This document shows, one piece after another, positions 1 to 8,584 of a stretch of DNA of 64,000 nucleotides. The notes beneath the pieces were generated by a model. The model was not told the DNA's origin, made no database searches, and saw only the letters and a program-made list of their open reading frames with translations. Source of the stretch: Kribbella monticola (GTDB lineage: Bacteria; Actinomycetota; Actinomycetes; Propionibacteriales; Kribbellaceae); assembly GCF_003261635.1 (NCBI RefSeq), contig NZ_QFXK01000038.1, positions 62,001 to 126,000 of the forward strand. The letters are read 5' to 3'. How positions within the stretch are numbered: position 1 is the stretch's first letter; every line of letters starts with the position of its first letter. The position numbers were made by a program, and so were the translations under genes.

Positions 1-958
1 GGAGATCGCTCAGCGACGGGTCGGCGTCGCCGCCTCGATCGGAGTAGCTGTACTGCCCGGCCAGCACCACCTTGCCGCCCGGGCGGGAGTGGACGTTGAT
101 GTCGCTGCCGTATTCGCGCTGGTAGAAGTTCTGGCGCAGTACGACGGTCTGGCCGAGCGGGGTGTCGACGGTCCACGTCCCCTGGTTGAGGACCGCACGA
201 ACGTTGGGCAGCGCGACCGCGGACTCGGGTTTGCCGGCTGCCGTACCGGTGCCGTTGTCGATCACGCCGGAGAACGGCTGCGTACCGGCGAGATCGAGCG
301 TGCCCCACAGGAACCGCGGCTGCGTGACCAGCCCGGAGCCGCTGATGGTGCCGAGGTTGATCGCCCGGGTGACCGACAGCCGGAGGGTGCCGTTGACTTC
401 GATGTTGTCCTGGTTGAGCTCGAAGCCCGGTGTCTTGTACGGGAAGCGCCCGATCACGCCGGTCGTGCCGCCGTTTCCGTACTGCAGGGTGGCGCCACGA
501 TCGATGATCACCGCAGCCGGGTCGGGCGTGGCGACGACGACGTACGGATGATTGCCGCCGAGGATCCGGACGCTCTGCCGCTGCTGTGCCTTCAGCAGAG
601 TGAAGTCGCTGTCCCTGGTCAGAATCAGCGTGCCGCGTCCCCTGATCCGCAGAGTCCCTTCACCGCGGATGACGCCTGCGTACGTCGTGGTCCCGCCCGG
701 CACCGTGATCGACGCATCCCCGCCGAGCGTCACATCCCGCCCAGCCAGAACGTCACCGGTGATGTCCCGAGCACCGACCGCCACCGCCGCCACCGCTTGC
801 ACCGCCGCCCCCGGTTGCACTGCTGCCCCCAGCTGCACTGCCGTCTCCGGTTGCACCGCTGCCACCGGCTGGACTGTCGCAGCCCCTGGGCCGGCGAGCG
901 CGGCGAGGGTAAGCAAGAGCTGGGTCGCACGCAGCGCGCCGGGGCGTCGTACCGTCAC
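1..958 (-). CDS. Secreted beta-helix-like protein, 5' part only
   Basis: An open frame starts at a GTG at 958 and runs leftwards off the window; about 318 residues are visible and the C-terminus is missing. Residues 1-25 look like a Sec signal peptide (basic MTVRRPGALRA, then a hydrophobic stretch). An alanine/valine/glutamine low-complexity linker follows (VQP, VQL, VQA units), then a glycine- and threonine-rich region of short turns (for example GVIRGEGTLRIRGRGTLIL) typical of parallel beta-helix or adhesin/pectate-lyase-like secreted proteins. It contains many I/V-x-G-T-L steps and no catalytic motif I can name. No partner gene is visible because the neighbour lies outside the window. The function is unknown; the exported location is well supported, the fold is inference. 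Confidence 0.75.
   Translation of the reverse strand, partial: MTVRRPGALRATQLLLTLAALAGPGAATVQPVAAVQPETAVQLGAAVQPGAAVQAVAAVAVGARDITGDVLAGRDVTLGGDASITVPGGTTTYAGVIRGEGTLRIRGRGTLILTRDSDFTLLKAQQRQSVRILGGNHPYVVVATPDPAAVIIDRGATLQYGNGGTTGVIGRFPYKTPGFELNQDNIEVNGTLRLSVTRAINLGTISGSGLVTQPRFLWGTLDLAGTQPFSGVIDNGTGTAAGKPESAVALPNVRAVLNQGTWTVDTPLGQTVVLRQNFYQREYGSDINVHSRPGGKVVLAGQYSYSDRGGDADPSLSDL
783..880 (-). repeat. Short degenerate tandem repeat coding the VQPxAA linker
   Basis: Within the secreted protein, a 12-18 base degenerate repeat (units like GCAGCGGTGCAACCGG on the minus strand) encodes successive VQP/VQL/VQA units just after the signal peptide. It keeps the frame open, so it probably acts as a flexible linker that can vary in copy number. 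Confidence 0.6.
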
Positions 959-1138
959 GCGACGGGCCTCCCTGAGGTCGATTCCCGCCGCCTGGCGAGG
1001 AGCGACCACCCTAAGTGGACGTACGTCGCAACACAGAGCGATTCACGCAAATCTTCACGGAGCGCTTCACTCGCTGACCACACCCGCACTCACCACACCG
1101 GTACGGCGGGTCGCCTGGCAGTCCCCGGAGTGAAAGCG

Positions 1139-1187
1139 GCCGGGCCCGTGGTCCGGGCGGATGCCTCCGCTCGGTACGGGCCCGGCC
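1139..1187. terminator. Strong GC-rich stem-loop
   Basis: Arms GCCGGGCCCGT and ACGGGCCCGGC form a perfect 11-base-pair stem around a loop of about 27 bases. It lies between the secreted-protein gene and the TAXI binding-protein gene, both on the minus strand, so it could end transcription leaving the TRAP operon. There is no clear T-run, which is common for actinomycete terminators. Confidence 0.5.
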
Positions 1188-1192
1188 TGAAA

Positions 1193-1349
1193 CCCTCCCC
1201 CACTGCGCCTGGTCGTGAGGGTGGGCCTTCTACCCGCCTCCGCTGCGCCTGGTGTGCGGAGGAGGGCTTTGGTTCCCGCCTCCGCTGCGCCTGGTGTGCG
1301 GAGGCGGGATCTTGCGCCCTCCCCCGCTGCGCCTGGAATGCGGGGGAGG
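1193..1349. repeat. Four tandem stem-loop repeats, period about 41 bp
   Basis: Four units begin at about 1193, 1233, 1275 and 1317. Each has a pyrimidine-rich left arm, a conserved core GCTGCGCCTGG (ACTGCGCCTGG in the first) and a purine-rich right arm complementary to the left. The third unit is the cleanest, CCCGCCTCCGC against GCGGAGGCGGG. Arms vary between units but complementarity is mostly kept in units 2-4, which points to a structural role in RNA or DNA. They begin 14 bases past the stop of the TAXI binding-protein gene, so they may terminate or protect the 3' end of that mRNA. Together with the stem at 1139 they fill the 404-base gap; no gene is seen there. Confidence 0.75.
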
Positions 1350-1362
1350 ACGGGTCTGTGGG

Positions 1363-2343
1363 TTACTTCAGCGCTTCGATCGCCTTCTTCGCGCCGGGGT
1401 GCAGCGGCACCGGGTCGGTCTTCTCGGCGTTCTCGATCGTGATGCCCTTGGCCGCCGCGTTCACCTGAACCAGCGCGTCCTTGTTCTCGAAGATCGCCCT
1501 GGTGAGCTTCTCGGCGAGTTCGTCGGACATGTTCTTCCGGACCAGCAGCACGTTCGGCACGATGATCGTCGGCACCTCGGCCGGCTGCTTGTAGGTGGCA
1601 GCCGGAATGGTGCCCTGGGCATAGATCGTGCCGTAGGTCTTCTGCAGCGCGGGGAGCAGGTCCGTGATCGGGATCAGCTTCACGTCCTTACCGAGGCTGG
1701 TGGTCAGGTCGGTGATACCACCGGTCGGCAGCCCGCCGGACCAGACCAGCGCATCGATCGAGCCGCTCTTCATCGCATCCACCGATTCCGGCAGCCCGAG
1801 CCGCTGGGCGGTGACGTCGCGGGTCGGGTTCAGCCCGGCCGCTTCGAGCAGCCGCCGCGCGATCACCTCGGTGCCGGAGTTGGGCGACCCGGTGGAGACC
1901 CGCTTGCCCTTGAGATCGGCGATCTTGGTGATTCCCGACGAGGCCCGGACCGCGACCTGGGTGTAGTTCGGGTACAGCCGCGTCAGCGCGACCACGTCCT
2001 GCGGTGCCTTGAAGCTGTGCTCGCCCTTGACCGCGTCGGCTGCCGTGTCGCCGAGCGAGAACGCGATGTCGTAGTTGCCCGCCACCAGGCCTTGCACGTT
2101 CTGCACCGAGGCTCCGGTCTCGCTGGCGGTCGCCCGATAGCCCTCGACCTTCGACGAGATCACCGAGGCGAGCGCGCCGCCCAGCTGGTAGTACACGCCG
2201 GTGGTGTTGCCGGTGGCAATCGTCAGCCGGCCGCCATCGGTACCGGCCTTGCCGCCCTCGGGTTCGCGCTGCCCTCCGCAGGCGACCAGCGAGACGGCAG
2301 CGGCCACGGCGACCACGACGAGGGGAAGACGACGGGTTCTCAT
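1363..2343 (-). CDS. TAXI-family TRAP transporter solute-binding lipoprotein
   Basis: A 326-residue extracytoplasmic binding protein of the TAXI type. The signal peptide ends in a lipobox LVAC (Cys22), so it should be a membrane-anchored lipoprotein. Family signatures are visible: TIATGNTTGVYYQLGGALA near residue 45, the GASVQNVQ segment, GSPNSGTEVIARRLLEAAGL, and a C-terminal HPGAKKAIEAL. TAXI proteins deliver organic acids such as dicarboxylates or glutamate to a TRAP permease; the ligand here is not known. Its ATG overlaps the stop of the upstream permease gene in an ATGA arrangement, so the two are translationally coupled. A longer in-frame start at 2688 would lie inside the permease gene and is rejected. 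Tandem stem-loops follow the stop. Confidence 0.93.
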   Translation of the reverse strand: MRTRRLPLVVVAVAAAVSLVACGGQREPEGGKAGTDGGRLTIATGNTTGVYYQLGGALASVISSKVEGYRATASETGASVQNVQGLVAGNYDIAFSLGDTAADAVKGEHSFKAPQDVVALTRLYPNYTQVAVRASSGITKIADLKGKRVSTGSPNSGTEVIARRLLEAAGLNPTRDVTAQRLGLPESVDAMKSGSIDALVWSGGLPTGGITDLTTSLGKDVKLIPITDLLPALQKTYGTIYAQGTIPAATYKQPAEVPTIIVPNVLLVRKNMSDELAEKLTRAIFENKDALVQVNAAAKGITIENAEKTDPVPLHPGAKKAIEALK

Positions 2344-4370
2344 GAAGTGGCGGATCCTTCCGTAGCTCCGATCAGGCGCTGCCGCCTGAGGAGATTGATG
2401 ACGACGGCAACGAAGAGCAAACCGATTCCGACCGCGATGGTTACGGGCGCGAGGTAGAGCAGCAACAACGCGGACGGAACACAGAGCAGTCGCTCGACCC
2501 AGCCGGTGGCGATCGCGATCCAGCCTCCGGTCACCACCGCGAGCGCGGCGACCGCAAGCATCGAGACTCCCAGCGTCCAGGCCATCCCGATCCAACTGCC
2601 CTGTCCCAGCAGGTGCGCGCCGTTGTCGGTCAGCACGAACGCGAACGGCACCAGGAAGGCCGGGAGCGTGTACTTCCACGCCTGCCACATCGTCGCCATC
2701 GTCTTGCCGCCGGTGATCGCCGAGGTCGCCACAGCGGCCAGCGCGGTCGGCGGCGACACCTCGGAGAGCACCGCGTAGTAGAAGATGAACATGTACGCCT
2801 CGGGCTGGGTCACGCCGAGCTGCACCAACGCGGGCGCGATGATCACCGCAGCGATGATGAACGACGCAGTCACCGGCACGGCCAGTCCAAGGATCAGTAC
2901 TGCGAACGCGGACAGCACGACGGTCAGGATCAGCACGACCGTCGGGTTCTCCGTCAGCCCCTTCGCCGCGTCCACGATGATCTCGGCGAGGTTCAGCCCC
3001 AACCCGGTTTGGGTGGTGACGGCAACAATCACGCCGGCCGTCGCGCAGGTGGCCGCGACCGGCAGCACCGATCGGGTGCCCTGGGCAAGCGCTTTGAACA
3101 GCGGGCCGGCGGTCAGCCGGTGCTCACGGTCGAGGAACGACAACCCGAACTGGATGATCACCGCGTAGACCACGGCTTTGAACGGCGGGACATCCACCGC
3201 CATGAATCCGATGATCACGAACAGCGAGAGGAAATGGTAGCTGAACCGCAGCAGCAGATGCCGCGCGGATCGGGTCGACGTCTCGGCGTTGGTCGTCCCG
3301 TGCTTGCGGGCATCGATCTCGATCGCCAGCAGGATGCCCAGGTAATAAAGAATCGTGGGGATCGTCGCGTACCCGAGCACGGTCAGGTACGACACCTGCA
3401 GGAACTCCGCGATGATGAACGCGGCTGCTCCCAGCGTCGGAGGCGACAGGATGGCGCCGATACCGGCAGCCGCGAGCATCCCGCCGGCGGGCTCAGGCGG
3501 GTAGCCCGCGCGGCGGAGGATCGGCCACGACACAGTGCCGAGCGACACGGCCGTCGCAGTACCGGAGCCGGAGACGCTGCCCAGCAGGAAGCCGGCGAGA
3601 GTGACAGTACGGCCGGGCGCAGTACGGCTTCGTTTGAATGCAGCAAACGACAGGTCGATGAAGAACTTGCCTGCGCCCGAGTAGTCCAGCACTGCGCCGT
3701 AAATGGTGAACAGCACGATGTAGCTGGCCGCGACTCCCAGTGGCGTGCCGTAGAACCCTGCGGTGCCCATCGTGAACTGGGCGATGATGGCGTCGAAGTT
3801 GAAGCCCTGGTGGGCCAGCGACCAGGTGTAGGGGAGATAGCCGCCGTAGTACGCGTAGGCAATGAACAGCAGGCTGAACGCGGGCAGCACCCAACCCGTA
3901 GTACGACGGCATGCTTCGAGGAGTAATACGAGCAGTACTGCGCCGGCGAGGACGTCGAGGGTGGTCGGGGTCTGGCGTCGTTCGAGGTAGCCGTCGAAGT
4001 CGAGCAGCGGATAGAGACAGACCGCCAGGGCGACCGCGGCCAGCGCCCAGTCGACGATGCCGGGGTTGTCGCTTTCTCTGCTCCGGGCCTTGAAGGGATT
4101 CAGGAACGGCGGCACGTGCCAGCCCCGATAGCACAACAACGTGATCGGAAGGACGGCTGCGAGAAAGATCACTAAATAAAACTGGGTACCGGCCGAGAGC
4201 GGGAAGAAGACCTGGAGCAGTACGCCGATGCTGACCACCGCGCACCAGGCCGAGATCACTTGGTCGAGGGCAGGATGCAGCCGCCGGGCAGGTTTTTCCT
4301 GCTCGTACTCGGCTAGCTCGGACTCGGAGAACGCGGCGGTGCCGCCCCCCGTACCAACACCCACAGTCAT
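2340..4370 (-). CDS. TRAP transporter permease, fused small and large subunits
   Basis: A 676-residue integral membrane protein of the 4TM/12TM TRAP fusion type that pairs with TAXI binding proteins. About four membrane segments (residues 40-180, the DctQ-like part) are followed by a DctM-like part with the characteristic GxxSGSGTATAVS loop (LGSVSGSGTATAVSLGTVSWP), PPTLGAAAFIIAEFL and SEVSPPTALAAVATSA motifs. It would use an ion gradient to import a carboxylate delivered by the lipoprotein encoded next. The ATG at 4370 is preceded by AGGAGGG at a good distance on the minus strand. It is transcribed divergently from a two-component system 117 bases away that probably controls it. Confidence 0.95.
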   Translation of the reverse strand: MTVGVGTGGGTAAFSESELAEYEQEKPARRLHPALDQVISAWCAVVSIGVLLQVFFPLSAGTQFYLVIFLAAVLPITLLCYRGWHVPPFLNPFKARSRESDNPGIVDWALAAVALAVCLYPLLDFDGYLERRQTPTTLDVLAGAVLLVLLLEACRRTTGWVLPAFSLLFIAYAYYGGYLPYTWSLAHQGFNFDAIIAQFTMGTAGFYGTPLGVAASYIVLFTIYGAVLDYSGAGKFFIDLSFAAFKRSRTAPGRTVTLAGFLLGSVSGSGTATAVSLGTVSWPILRRAGYPPEPAGGMLAAAGIGAILSPPTLGAAAFIIAEFLQVSYLTVLGYATIPTILYYLGILLAIEIDARKHGTTNAETSTRSARHLLLRFSYHFLSLFVIIGFMAVDVPPFKAVVYAVIIQFGLSFLDREHRLTAGPLFKALAQGTRSVLPVAATCATAGVIVAVTTQTGLGLNLAEIIVDAAKGLTENPTVVLILTVVLSAFAVLILGLAVPVTASFIIAAVIIAPALVQLGVTQPEAYMFIFYYAVLSEVSPPTALAAVATSAITGGKTMATMWQAWKYTLPAFLVPFAFVLTDNGAHLLGQGSWIGMAWTLGVSMLAVAALAVVTGGWIAIATGWVERLLCVPSALLLLYLAPVTIAVGIGLLFVAVVINLLRRQRLIGATEGSATS

Positions 4371-4450
4371 TGACCGGTTCCCTCCTGTGCTCGAAGGCTA
4401 GTGTCGGCGACCACGCCATGGAGTCGCGTGATTACGTCTTTACCAAGATC

Positions 4451-4481
4451 TGACACACATGTTGCTGTCCTGCCCTACGAT
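4451..4481 (+). promoter_or_regulatory. Possible promoter of the response-regulator gene
   Basis: TGACAC (4451-4456) and TACGAT (4476-4481) resemble -35 and -10 elements with a long 19-base spacer. The -10 ends six bases before the ATG at 4488 and there is no Shine-Dalgarno sequence, which fits a leaderless mRNA, common in actinomycetes. This is pattern matching only. Confidence 0.3.
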
Positions 4482-4487
4482 CACGGC

Positions 4488-5153
4488 ATGAGTGGCGCCG
4501 TCAGGATTCTGCTGGTCGAAGACGATCTCGATATCGCCAACGCACTGATACCCGCGCTGCGGCGCTACGGCCTGATGGTGACCCACGTCCGGACCGCCGC
4601 CGACGCGCTCGCAGCCGACCCCGGCGACCTCGTGCTGCTCGACCTCGGCCTGCCCGACGGCGACGGCATCAACGTGTGCCGGCAGATCCGTACGGTGTCC
4701 GACGTGCCGGTGATCGCGGTGACCGCGCGCGGCGAGGCGGCCGACCGGGTCCGCGGTCTGCGCAGTGGCGCCGACGACTATGTGGTGAAGCCGTTCGCCA
4801 TCTCCGAGCTCTTGGCCCGCATCGATGCTGTACTTCGTCGTACCGGTCTGCTCCAGCCCCGCCCGCGGGTGACCGTCGGCGATCTGACCGTGGACATCGA
4901 GGCGCGGACGGTGCAGGTCGCGGACAAGCCCATCAGCCTGACCCGCAAGGAGTTCGACGTGCTAGCTGTGCTGGCCGCCCACCACGGCCGGGTGGTGCCG
5001 CGCGAGCAGGTCGCGCTGTACGCCTGGCAGTCCGTGTTCGAGGCCTCCTCGCGGACGATGGACGTGCACGTCGCCAGTCTCCGGGCCAAGCTCGGCCGCC
5101 CCGAACTCGTCCAGACCATCCGCGGCGTCGGCTACCGCCTGGGTTCGGACTGA
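4488..5153 (+). CDS. OmpR/PhoB-type response regulator (TctD-like)
   Basis: A 221-residue two-component regulator. The receiver domain (1-115) has the acidic pair ED at 11-12, phospho-acceptor Asp52 in LLDLGLPDGDG, and the switch lysine in YVVKPF. A winged-helix DNA-binding domain follows (about 125-220), ending in LVQTIRGVGYRLGSD. The ATG at 4488 is chosen because it begins exactly at the receiver domain (MSGAVRILLVEDD); an earlier in-frame start at 4401 adds an unrelated tail. The sensor kinase starts three bases after the stop. The divergent TRAP/TAXI genes suggest control of carboxylate uptake, as TctD does for tricarboxylate transport; that role is inference. Confidence 0.93.
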   Translation: MSGAVRILLVEDDLDIANALIPALRRYGLMVTHVRTAADALAADPGDLVLLDLGLPDGDGINVCRQIRTVSDVPVIAVTARGEAADRVRGLRSGADDYVVKPFAISELLARIDAVLRRTGLLQPRPRVTVGDLTVDIEARTVQVADKPISLTRKEFDVLAVLAAHHGRVVPREQVALYAWQSVFEASSRTMDVHVASLRAKLGRPELVQTIRGVGYRLGSD

Positions 5154-5156
5154 CCG

Positions 5157-6527
5157 TTGCGCCGTCGCCTGCTGCAGTCCCTCGTCCCGATGGTGGTCGT
5201 CCTCGCCATCGTCGCTGCTGTGCCGCTGGCCAACTACATCGCGACCAGTGCGTCGCGCACGCTCTTCCTTTCCCGCAGCAACGACGCCGACTGGTTCGCG
5301 ACGATGGCCGAGTCGCCGCTGCAGACCGGCGACATCGCGAGCCTGCGCGAACTCGCCGTCCGGTACCACGAGCTCTACAACACCCCGGTCTTCGTCGTCG
5401 ACGTCGACCGCCGGGTCATCGCGACCTCTCGGTCCGGCGTCGACGTGCAGGAGTCCGACCTGGACGCCGCTCTGGACAGCACGCTGGCCGGCCGCCTCCC
5501 TGCCGAACCGCCGGCCCTGTGGCCGTGGCGATCCGGTGAGATGGTCGTCGCGCGGCCGGTCGTGAACAACGGTCGCGTACTCGGCGCCGCAGTACTGCGG
5601 GTGCCCACCGAGAAAGGACGCGACCAGGTCGAGCGTGGGCTCCTGCTGCTGCTCGGCGGCCTCCTGATCAGCATCGGCGCCGTTGTCATCGGCATCGTCC
5701 GCCCGGTCACCCGCTGGGTACTGCGGCCGCTCAACGACCTCGACAACGCGACCCACCAGGTCACCCGCGGCGCCCTCGACACCCGCGTCTCCACCGACGG
5801 CCGCGCCCCCGAACTCCGCCGCCTCGGCGACAGCTTCAACTCGATGGCGCTCAGCCTCCACCAGGCCCGGCAGCGCGAACGCGAGTTCGTCGCCGACGCG
5901 TCCCACCAGCTTCGTACGCCGCTCACTTCGGCCCGGATCCACATCGAAGGGCTCTCCCGGCTGTCCCCGACCGCCCGCTTCGCCCTCAGCGACATCGACC
6001 GGCTCGGCCGGATCGTCCAGCGGCTTTCCCGGCTGGCCGGTTCCGACCGCCCGGGCGACATCGAGGGGAGCGACGACGCGCTCGACCTGGCGCAGGCGGT
6101 GAAGGAGCGGCTGGTCGGCTGGAAGGCCGTGTACGCCGCCGACGACCTCGAACTCATCATCGGCGAAATGGTCCCCGGTGGCGTCGCCCCCGAACTCGAG
6201 GTCGACGACATCCTCGACGTACTGCTCGACAACGCCTCCAAGTACGGCGCACCGCCGGTCGAGGTCTCCGTCACCCGCGACGGCACCGAGGTCGTCCTGT
6301 CCGTGCGCGACCACGGCCTCGGCCTCGGCTCCCGCGACCTCAAGAAGGTCGGCGAACGCTTCTGGCGCAGCGCCCACCACCGCGAAATGCCCGGCACAGG
6401 CCTCGGCCTCGCCATTGTCCGCTCCGAAGCAGCCCGAGTCGGCGGCCGCGTCGTAGCCCGCCCTCCCGTCGGCGGCGGCCTGGTCATCGAAGTCCGCGTC
6501 CCCCTCATCGAGGACTACGACGTCTAG
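5157..6527 (+). CDS. Sensor histidine kinase (TctE-like)
   Basis: A 456-residue membrane kinase with a TTG start three bases after the response-regulator stop. Membrane segments lie near residues 6-28 and 160-180 and flank an extracytoplasmic sensor domain of about 130 residues. A HAMP-like linker follows (PLNDLDNATHQVTRGALD), then the H-box FVADASHQLRTPLTS with His250, the N-box DNASKYG, and ATP-lid motifs RDHGLGLG and GTGLGLAIV. It should phosphorylate the regulator encoded just upstream. The pair sits between two TAXI binding-protein genes, so a binding protein could present the ligand to the sensor. The first residues after TTG (RRRLLQSLVP) form a normal N-terminal anchor. Confidence 0.93.
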   Translation: MRRRLLQSLVPMVVVLAIVAAVPLANYIATSASRTLFLSRSNDADWFATMAESPLQTGDIASLRELAVRYHELYNTPVFVVDVDRRVIATSRSGVDVQESDLDAALDSTLAGRLPAEPPALWPWRSGEMVVARPVVNNGRVLGAAVLRVPTEKGRDQVERGLLLLLGGLLISIGAVVIGIVRPVTRWVLRPLNDLDNATHQVTRGALDTRVSTDGRAPELRRLGDSFNSMALSLHQARQREREFVADASHQLRTPLTSARIHIEGLSRLSPTARFALSDIDRLGRIVQRLSRLAGSDRPGDIEGSDDALDLAQAVKERLVGWKAVYAADDLELIIGEMVPGGVAPELEVDDILDVLLDNASKYGAPPVEVSVTRDGTEVVLSVRDHGLGLGSRDLKKVGERFWRSAHHREMPGTGLGLAIVRSEAARVGGRVVARPPVGGGLVIEVRVPLIEDYDV

Positions 6528-6542
6528 TACTACGAACAGGGC

Positions 6543-6571
6543 CCCACGCAAGCTTCTACGTCGCCGCTGGA
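6543..6571 (+). repeat. Fragment of dispersed intergenic repeat (copy F)
   Basis: CCCACGCAAGCTTCTACGTC followed by GCC matches the start of the repeat near 23830 (CCCACGCAGGCTCCTACGTC, then GCC) with few differences. It lies between convergent genes, the same type of location as the other copies. Confidence 0.45.
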
Positions 6572-6607
6572 TGAAAGCGGTGTGACTCCCTTCGGCGTGA
6601 CCAGCAG

Positions 6608-7324
6608 CTACTCGGCGGTGAAGAGTGCTGCGTTGAGGAAGTCGGGGCCGAAGGTGCCGGCTCGGTTGTCGCGGACCTGGCGTAGTTCGACTGGCTTCAG
6701 CGCCTGGAAGATCGTCCGCAGGTCGTCGAGGGTGAAGGCCATCCCGCCGGCGGTGTCGCCGCTCAGGACGATCTGCTGGTCGGTGGGGGTCTCCATCTGT
6801 TCGCCGGCGAAGGTGACGATGCCGAAGCGGCCTCCCGGGCGTACTGCGGGCAGAACCCGTTCGAGGTAAGAGATCCGGCGGTGCGGCGCGATGTGGTGGA
6901 AGCAGCCGGAGTCGTAGACCACGTCGTACTGGCCTGCCGGGAGTGGGTCGTGCAGGACATTCAGCGCGGTGAGGGTGACGGATTCGGGCATCGTCGGCCG
7001 GACGTGTGCCAGCAAAGGCGCGGCCAGGTCGATGCCTTCCACCGTCGCGCCCTGCTCGGCGAACCATCGACTGTTCCGCCCCGCACCACAACCGATGTCC
7101 AGCACGCGGGCTCTGGAGAGATCTCCGAGCAGGCCGCGATCGTGCCAATCGACCAGCGGTTCGTCCGGCAACGACGTCGCGAGTGGGTGCCCGGGCGTGG
7201 TCAGCAGGTTGGTCCAGAACTCGGCAGCGGACTGATCGGAACGGTCGCCACGATCACTCGCCGCCACCGAATGATCGAGAATTTCCAGTAGCTGATCGAC
7301 CGTAGAAATACGCGCGGGATTCAC
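6608..7324 (-). CDS. Class I SAM-dependent methyltransferase
   Basis: A 238-residue methyltransferase with motif I VLDIGCGAGRN (residues 74-84), an acidic post-I residue in VEGIDLA, and motif DVVYDSGCFHHIAP (the SxFHHI step is typical of the UbiE/Tam-like methyltransferase-11/25 group). The C-terminus FGPDFLNAALFTAE is typical of small-molecule methyltransferases. The substrate cannot be read from sequence. It is convergent with the sensor kinase gene and 47 bases downstream of the second TAXI binding-protein gene on the same strand, so it may be co-transcribed with that gene. Confidence 0.88.
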   Translation of the reverse strand: MNPARISTVDQLLEILDHSVAASDRGDRSDQSAAEFWTNLLTTPGHPLATSLPDEPLVDWHDRGLLGDLSRARVLDIGCGAGRNSRWFAEQGATVEGIDLAAPLLAHVRPTMPESVTLTALNVLHDPLPAGQYDVVYDSGCFHHIAPHRRISYLERVLPAVRPGGRFGIVTFAGEQMETPTDQQIVLSGDTAGGMAFTLDDLRTIFQALKPVELRQVRDNRAGTFGPDFLNAALFTAE

Positions 7325-7371
7325 TGTCGAATTCTACCTTTTGAACGCCCAGCTGAGCGTGGAATCCCTGC

Positions 7372-8367
7372 TCAGATGTGGTTGTTGCGGTACCAGCGTT
7401 CGGCTGCGGGGTGCAGCGGAATCGGCATCGTGGCGATCGCCGAACGGGCGTCGAGCGAGCCTGCTTCCGGGTGGAACTGCATCAGGTCGGCTTGCCGGCG
7501 GAACAGGGTGTTCAGTGTCCACCAGGCCCAGGAGTCGGACAGGCCGCGCCTGGCCAGCAGGTAGTTCGGTACTGCGAGGGTCGGTACCGAACTCGACAGT
7601 TGGTAGATCGAGGGCGGGATCGAGGACAGGATGTACCCGCCGAAGCGCCGCAGGGCGATCTGCTCGGCGATCTTGCCGATGTCCACCAGCCGGAACCCGA
7701 TCGTCGACTGGAGGTCCTTGATCGGGTCGGTCGGTAGGCCGCCGCTCCAGATCAGCGCGTCGATGCCGCCCGGTTTGGTCGGCTCCTTGGCCCGCAGGAT
7801 GAGTCGCGCGACCGCCGTCTCGAGGTCGAACTTCCGGGCCCGGACCTTGACGTTGGCGGCGGTGAGGATGCGCTCGGCGATCACCCTGGTGCCGGAGTTG
7901 TCCGGGCCGATGTTGACTTCCTTGCCGGCCAGTTGCTCGATCTTGAAGACGTCCGAGGCAGTCGGTACGACGATGTGCACGTAGTTGTCGTACGTCCGGG
8001 CCAGCGCGGTGAACCGCAGTACGCCGGAGGTGAAGGCACCCTCGCCCTCCCACGCGTCCAGGGCCGAGTCCGACAGGCTGAAGCCGAGGTCGGCGGTCCC
8101 GCTGTGCAGCATTCTCAGGTTCTGGATCGAGCCGGCGGTCGGGACGGTGGTCATCGACACCCCGGTGACCTCGGTGACGAGCTTGGCCAGCCCGTCGCCG
8201 TACTTCTGGTAGACGCCGCCGGCATTCCCGGTGGCCAGTCTGGCCGGTGACGCGGGGGCGGGCTCGTCGGAGCGGCCGCGCGAACAACCGGGTGTCACCA
8301 GGGCGGCCGCGGTGGCTGCCCCCAGTCCGAGCACACTCCGGCGATTCAGCAGGCGGGGACGATCCAT
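7372..8367 (-). CDS. Second TAXI-family binding protein, Tat-type lipoprotein
   Basis: A 331-residue TAXI solute-binding protein. The N-terminus carries twin arginines (LLNRRSVLGLG, Arg9-Arg10) and a lipobox VTPGC (Cys28), suggesting Tat export and lipid anchoring. TAXI features include RLATGNAGGVYQKYGDGLA, TAGSIQNLRML, GPDNSGTRVIAERIL and the closing IPLHPAAERWYRNN. It is clearly related to the 1363-2343 protein but divergent, and has no permease gene beside it. It may share the permease at 2340-4370 or serve as a ligand-presenting partner of the sensor kinase; both ideas are inference. The following gene on the same strand is a methyltransferase. Confidence 0.9.
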   Translation of the reverse strand: MDRPRLLNRRSVLGLGAATAAALVTPGCSRGRSDEPAPASPARLATGNAGGVYQKYGDGLAKLVTEVTGVSMTTVPTAGSIQNLRMLHSGTADLGFSLSDSALDAWEGEGAFTSGVLRFTALARTYDNYVHIVVPTASDVFKIEQLAGKEVNIGPDNSGTRVIAERILTAANVKVRARKFDLETAVARLILRAKEPTKPGGIDALIWSGGLPTDPIKDLQSTIGFRLVDIGKIAEQIALRRFGGYILSSIPPSIYQLSSSVPTLAVPNYLLARRGLSDSWAWWTLNTLFRRQADLMQFHPEAGSLDARSAIATMPIPLHPAAERWYRNNHI

Positions 8368-8584
8368 GGGAACAACCTAGAGGGCACCCGGTCCCCACGG
8401 GTAGTCGCTCCGCTGCGACCCGCGCCACCATCGCCGGGCCGCCCGCGGATGCGTCACTACCGCGCGTACGCGAGCGAACAGGTCTGGACGGGCCCCCACC
8501 TGGTGTGACAGCGTTGTCAACACAGTCGGCCGTGAAGGCCGCGTCTACCCACTGAGCACCACCCCGTCATCGGAGGATGATTTC

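Noticed and set aside
1193..1349. CRISPR-like array
   Set aside because: The units are imperfect stem-loops with almost no spacers (about 7-9 bases between them) and the repeat arms vary, unlike CRISPR repeats.
89..1468. 459-residue plus-strand open frame over the start of the window
   Set aside because: It crosses the secreted-protein gene on the other strand, the stem-loop repeats and the end of the TAXI gene; the composition is not protein-like.
4962..7148. Long minus-strand open frame opposite the two-component system
   Set aside because: It is antisense to the clear kinase gene, with low-complexity composition typical of GC-rich shadow frames.
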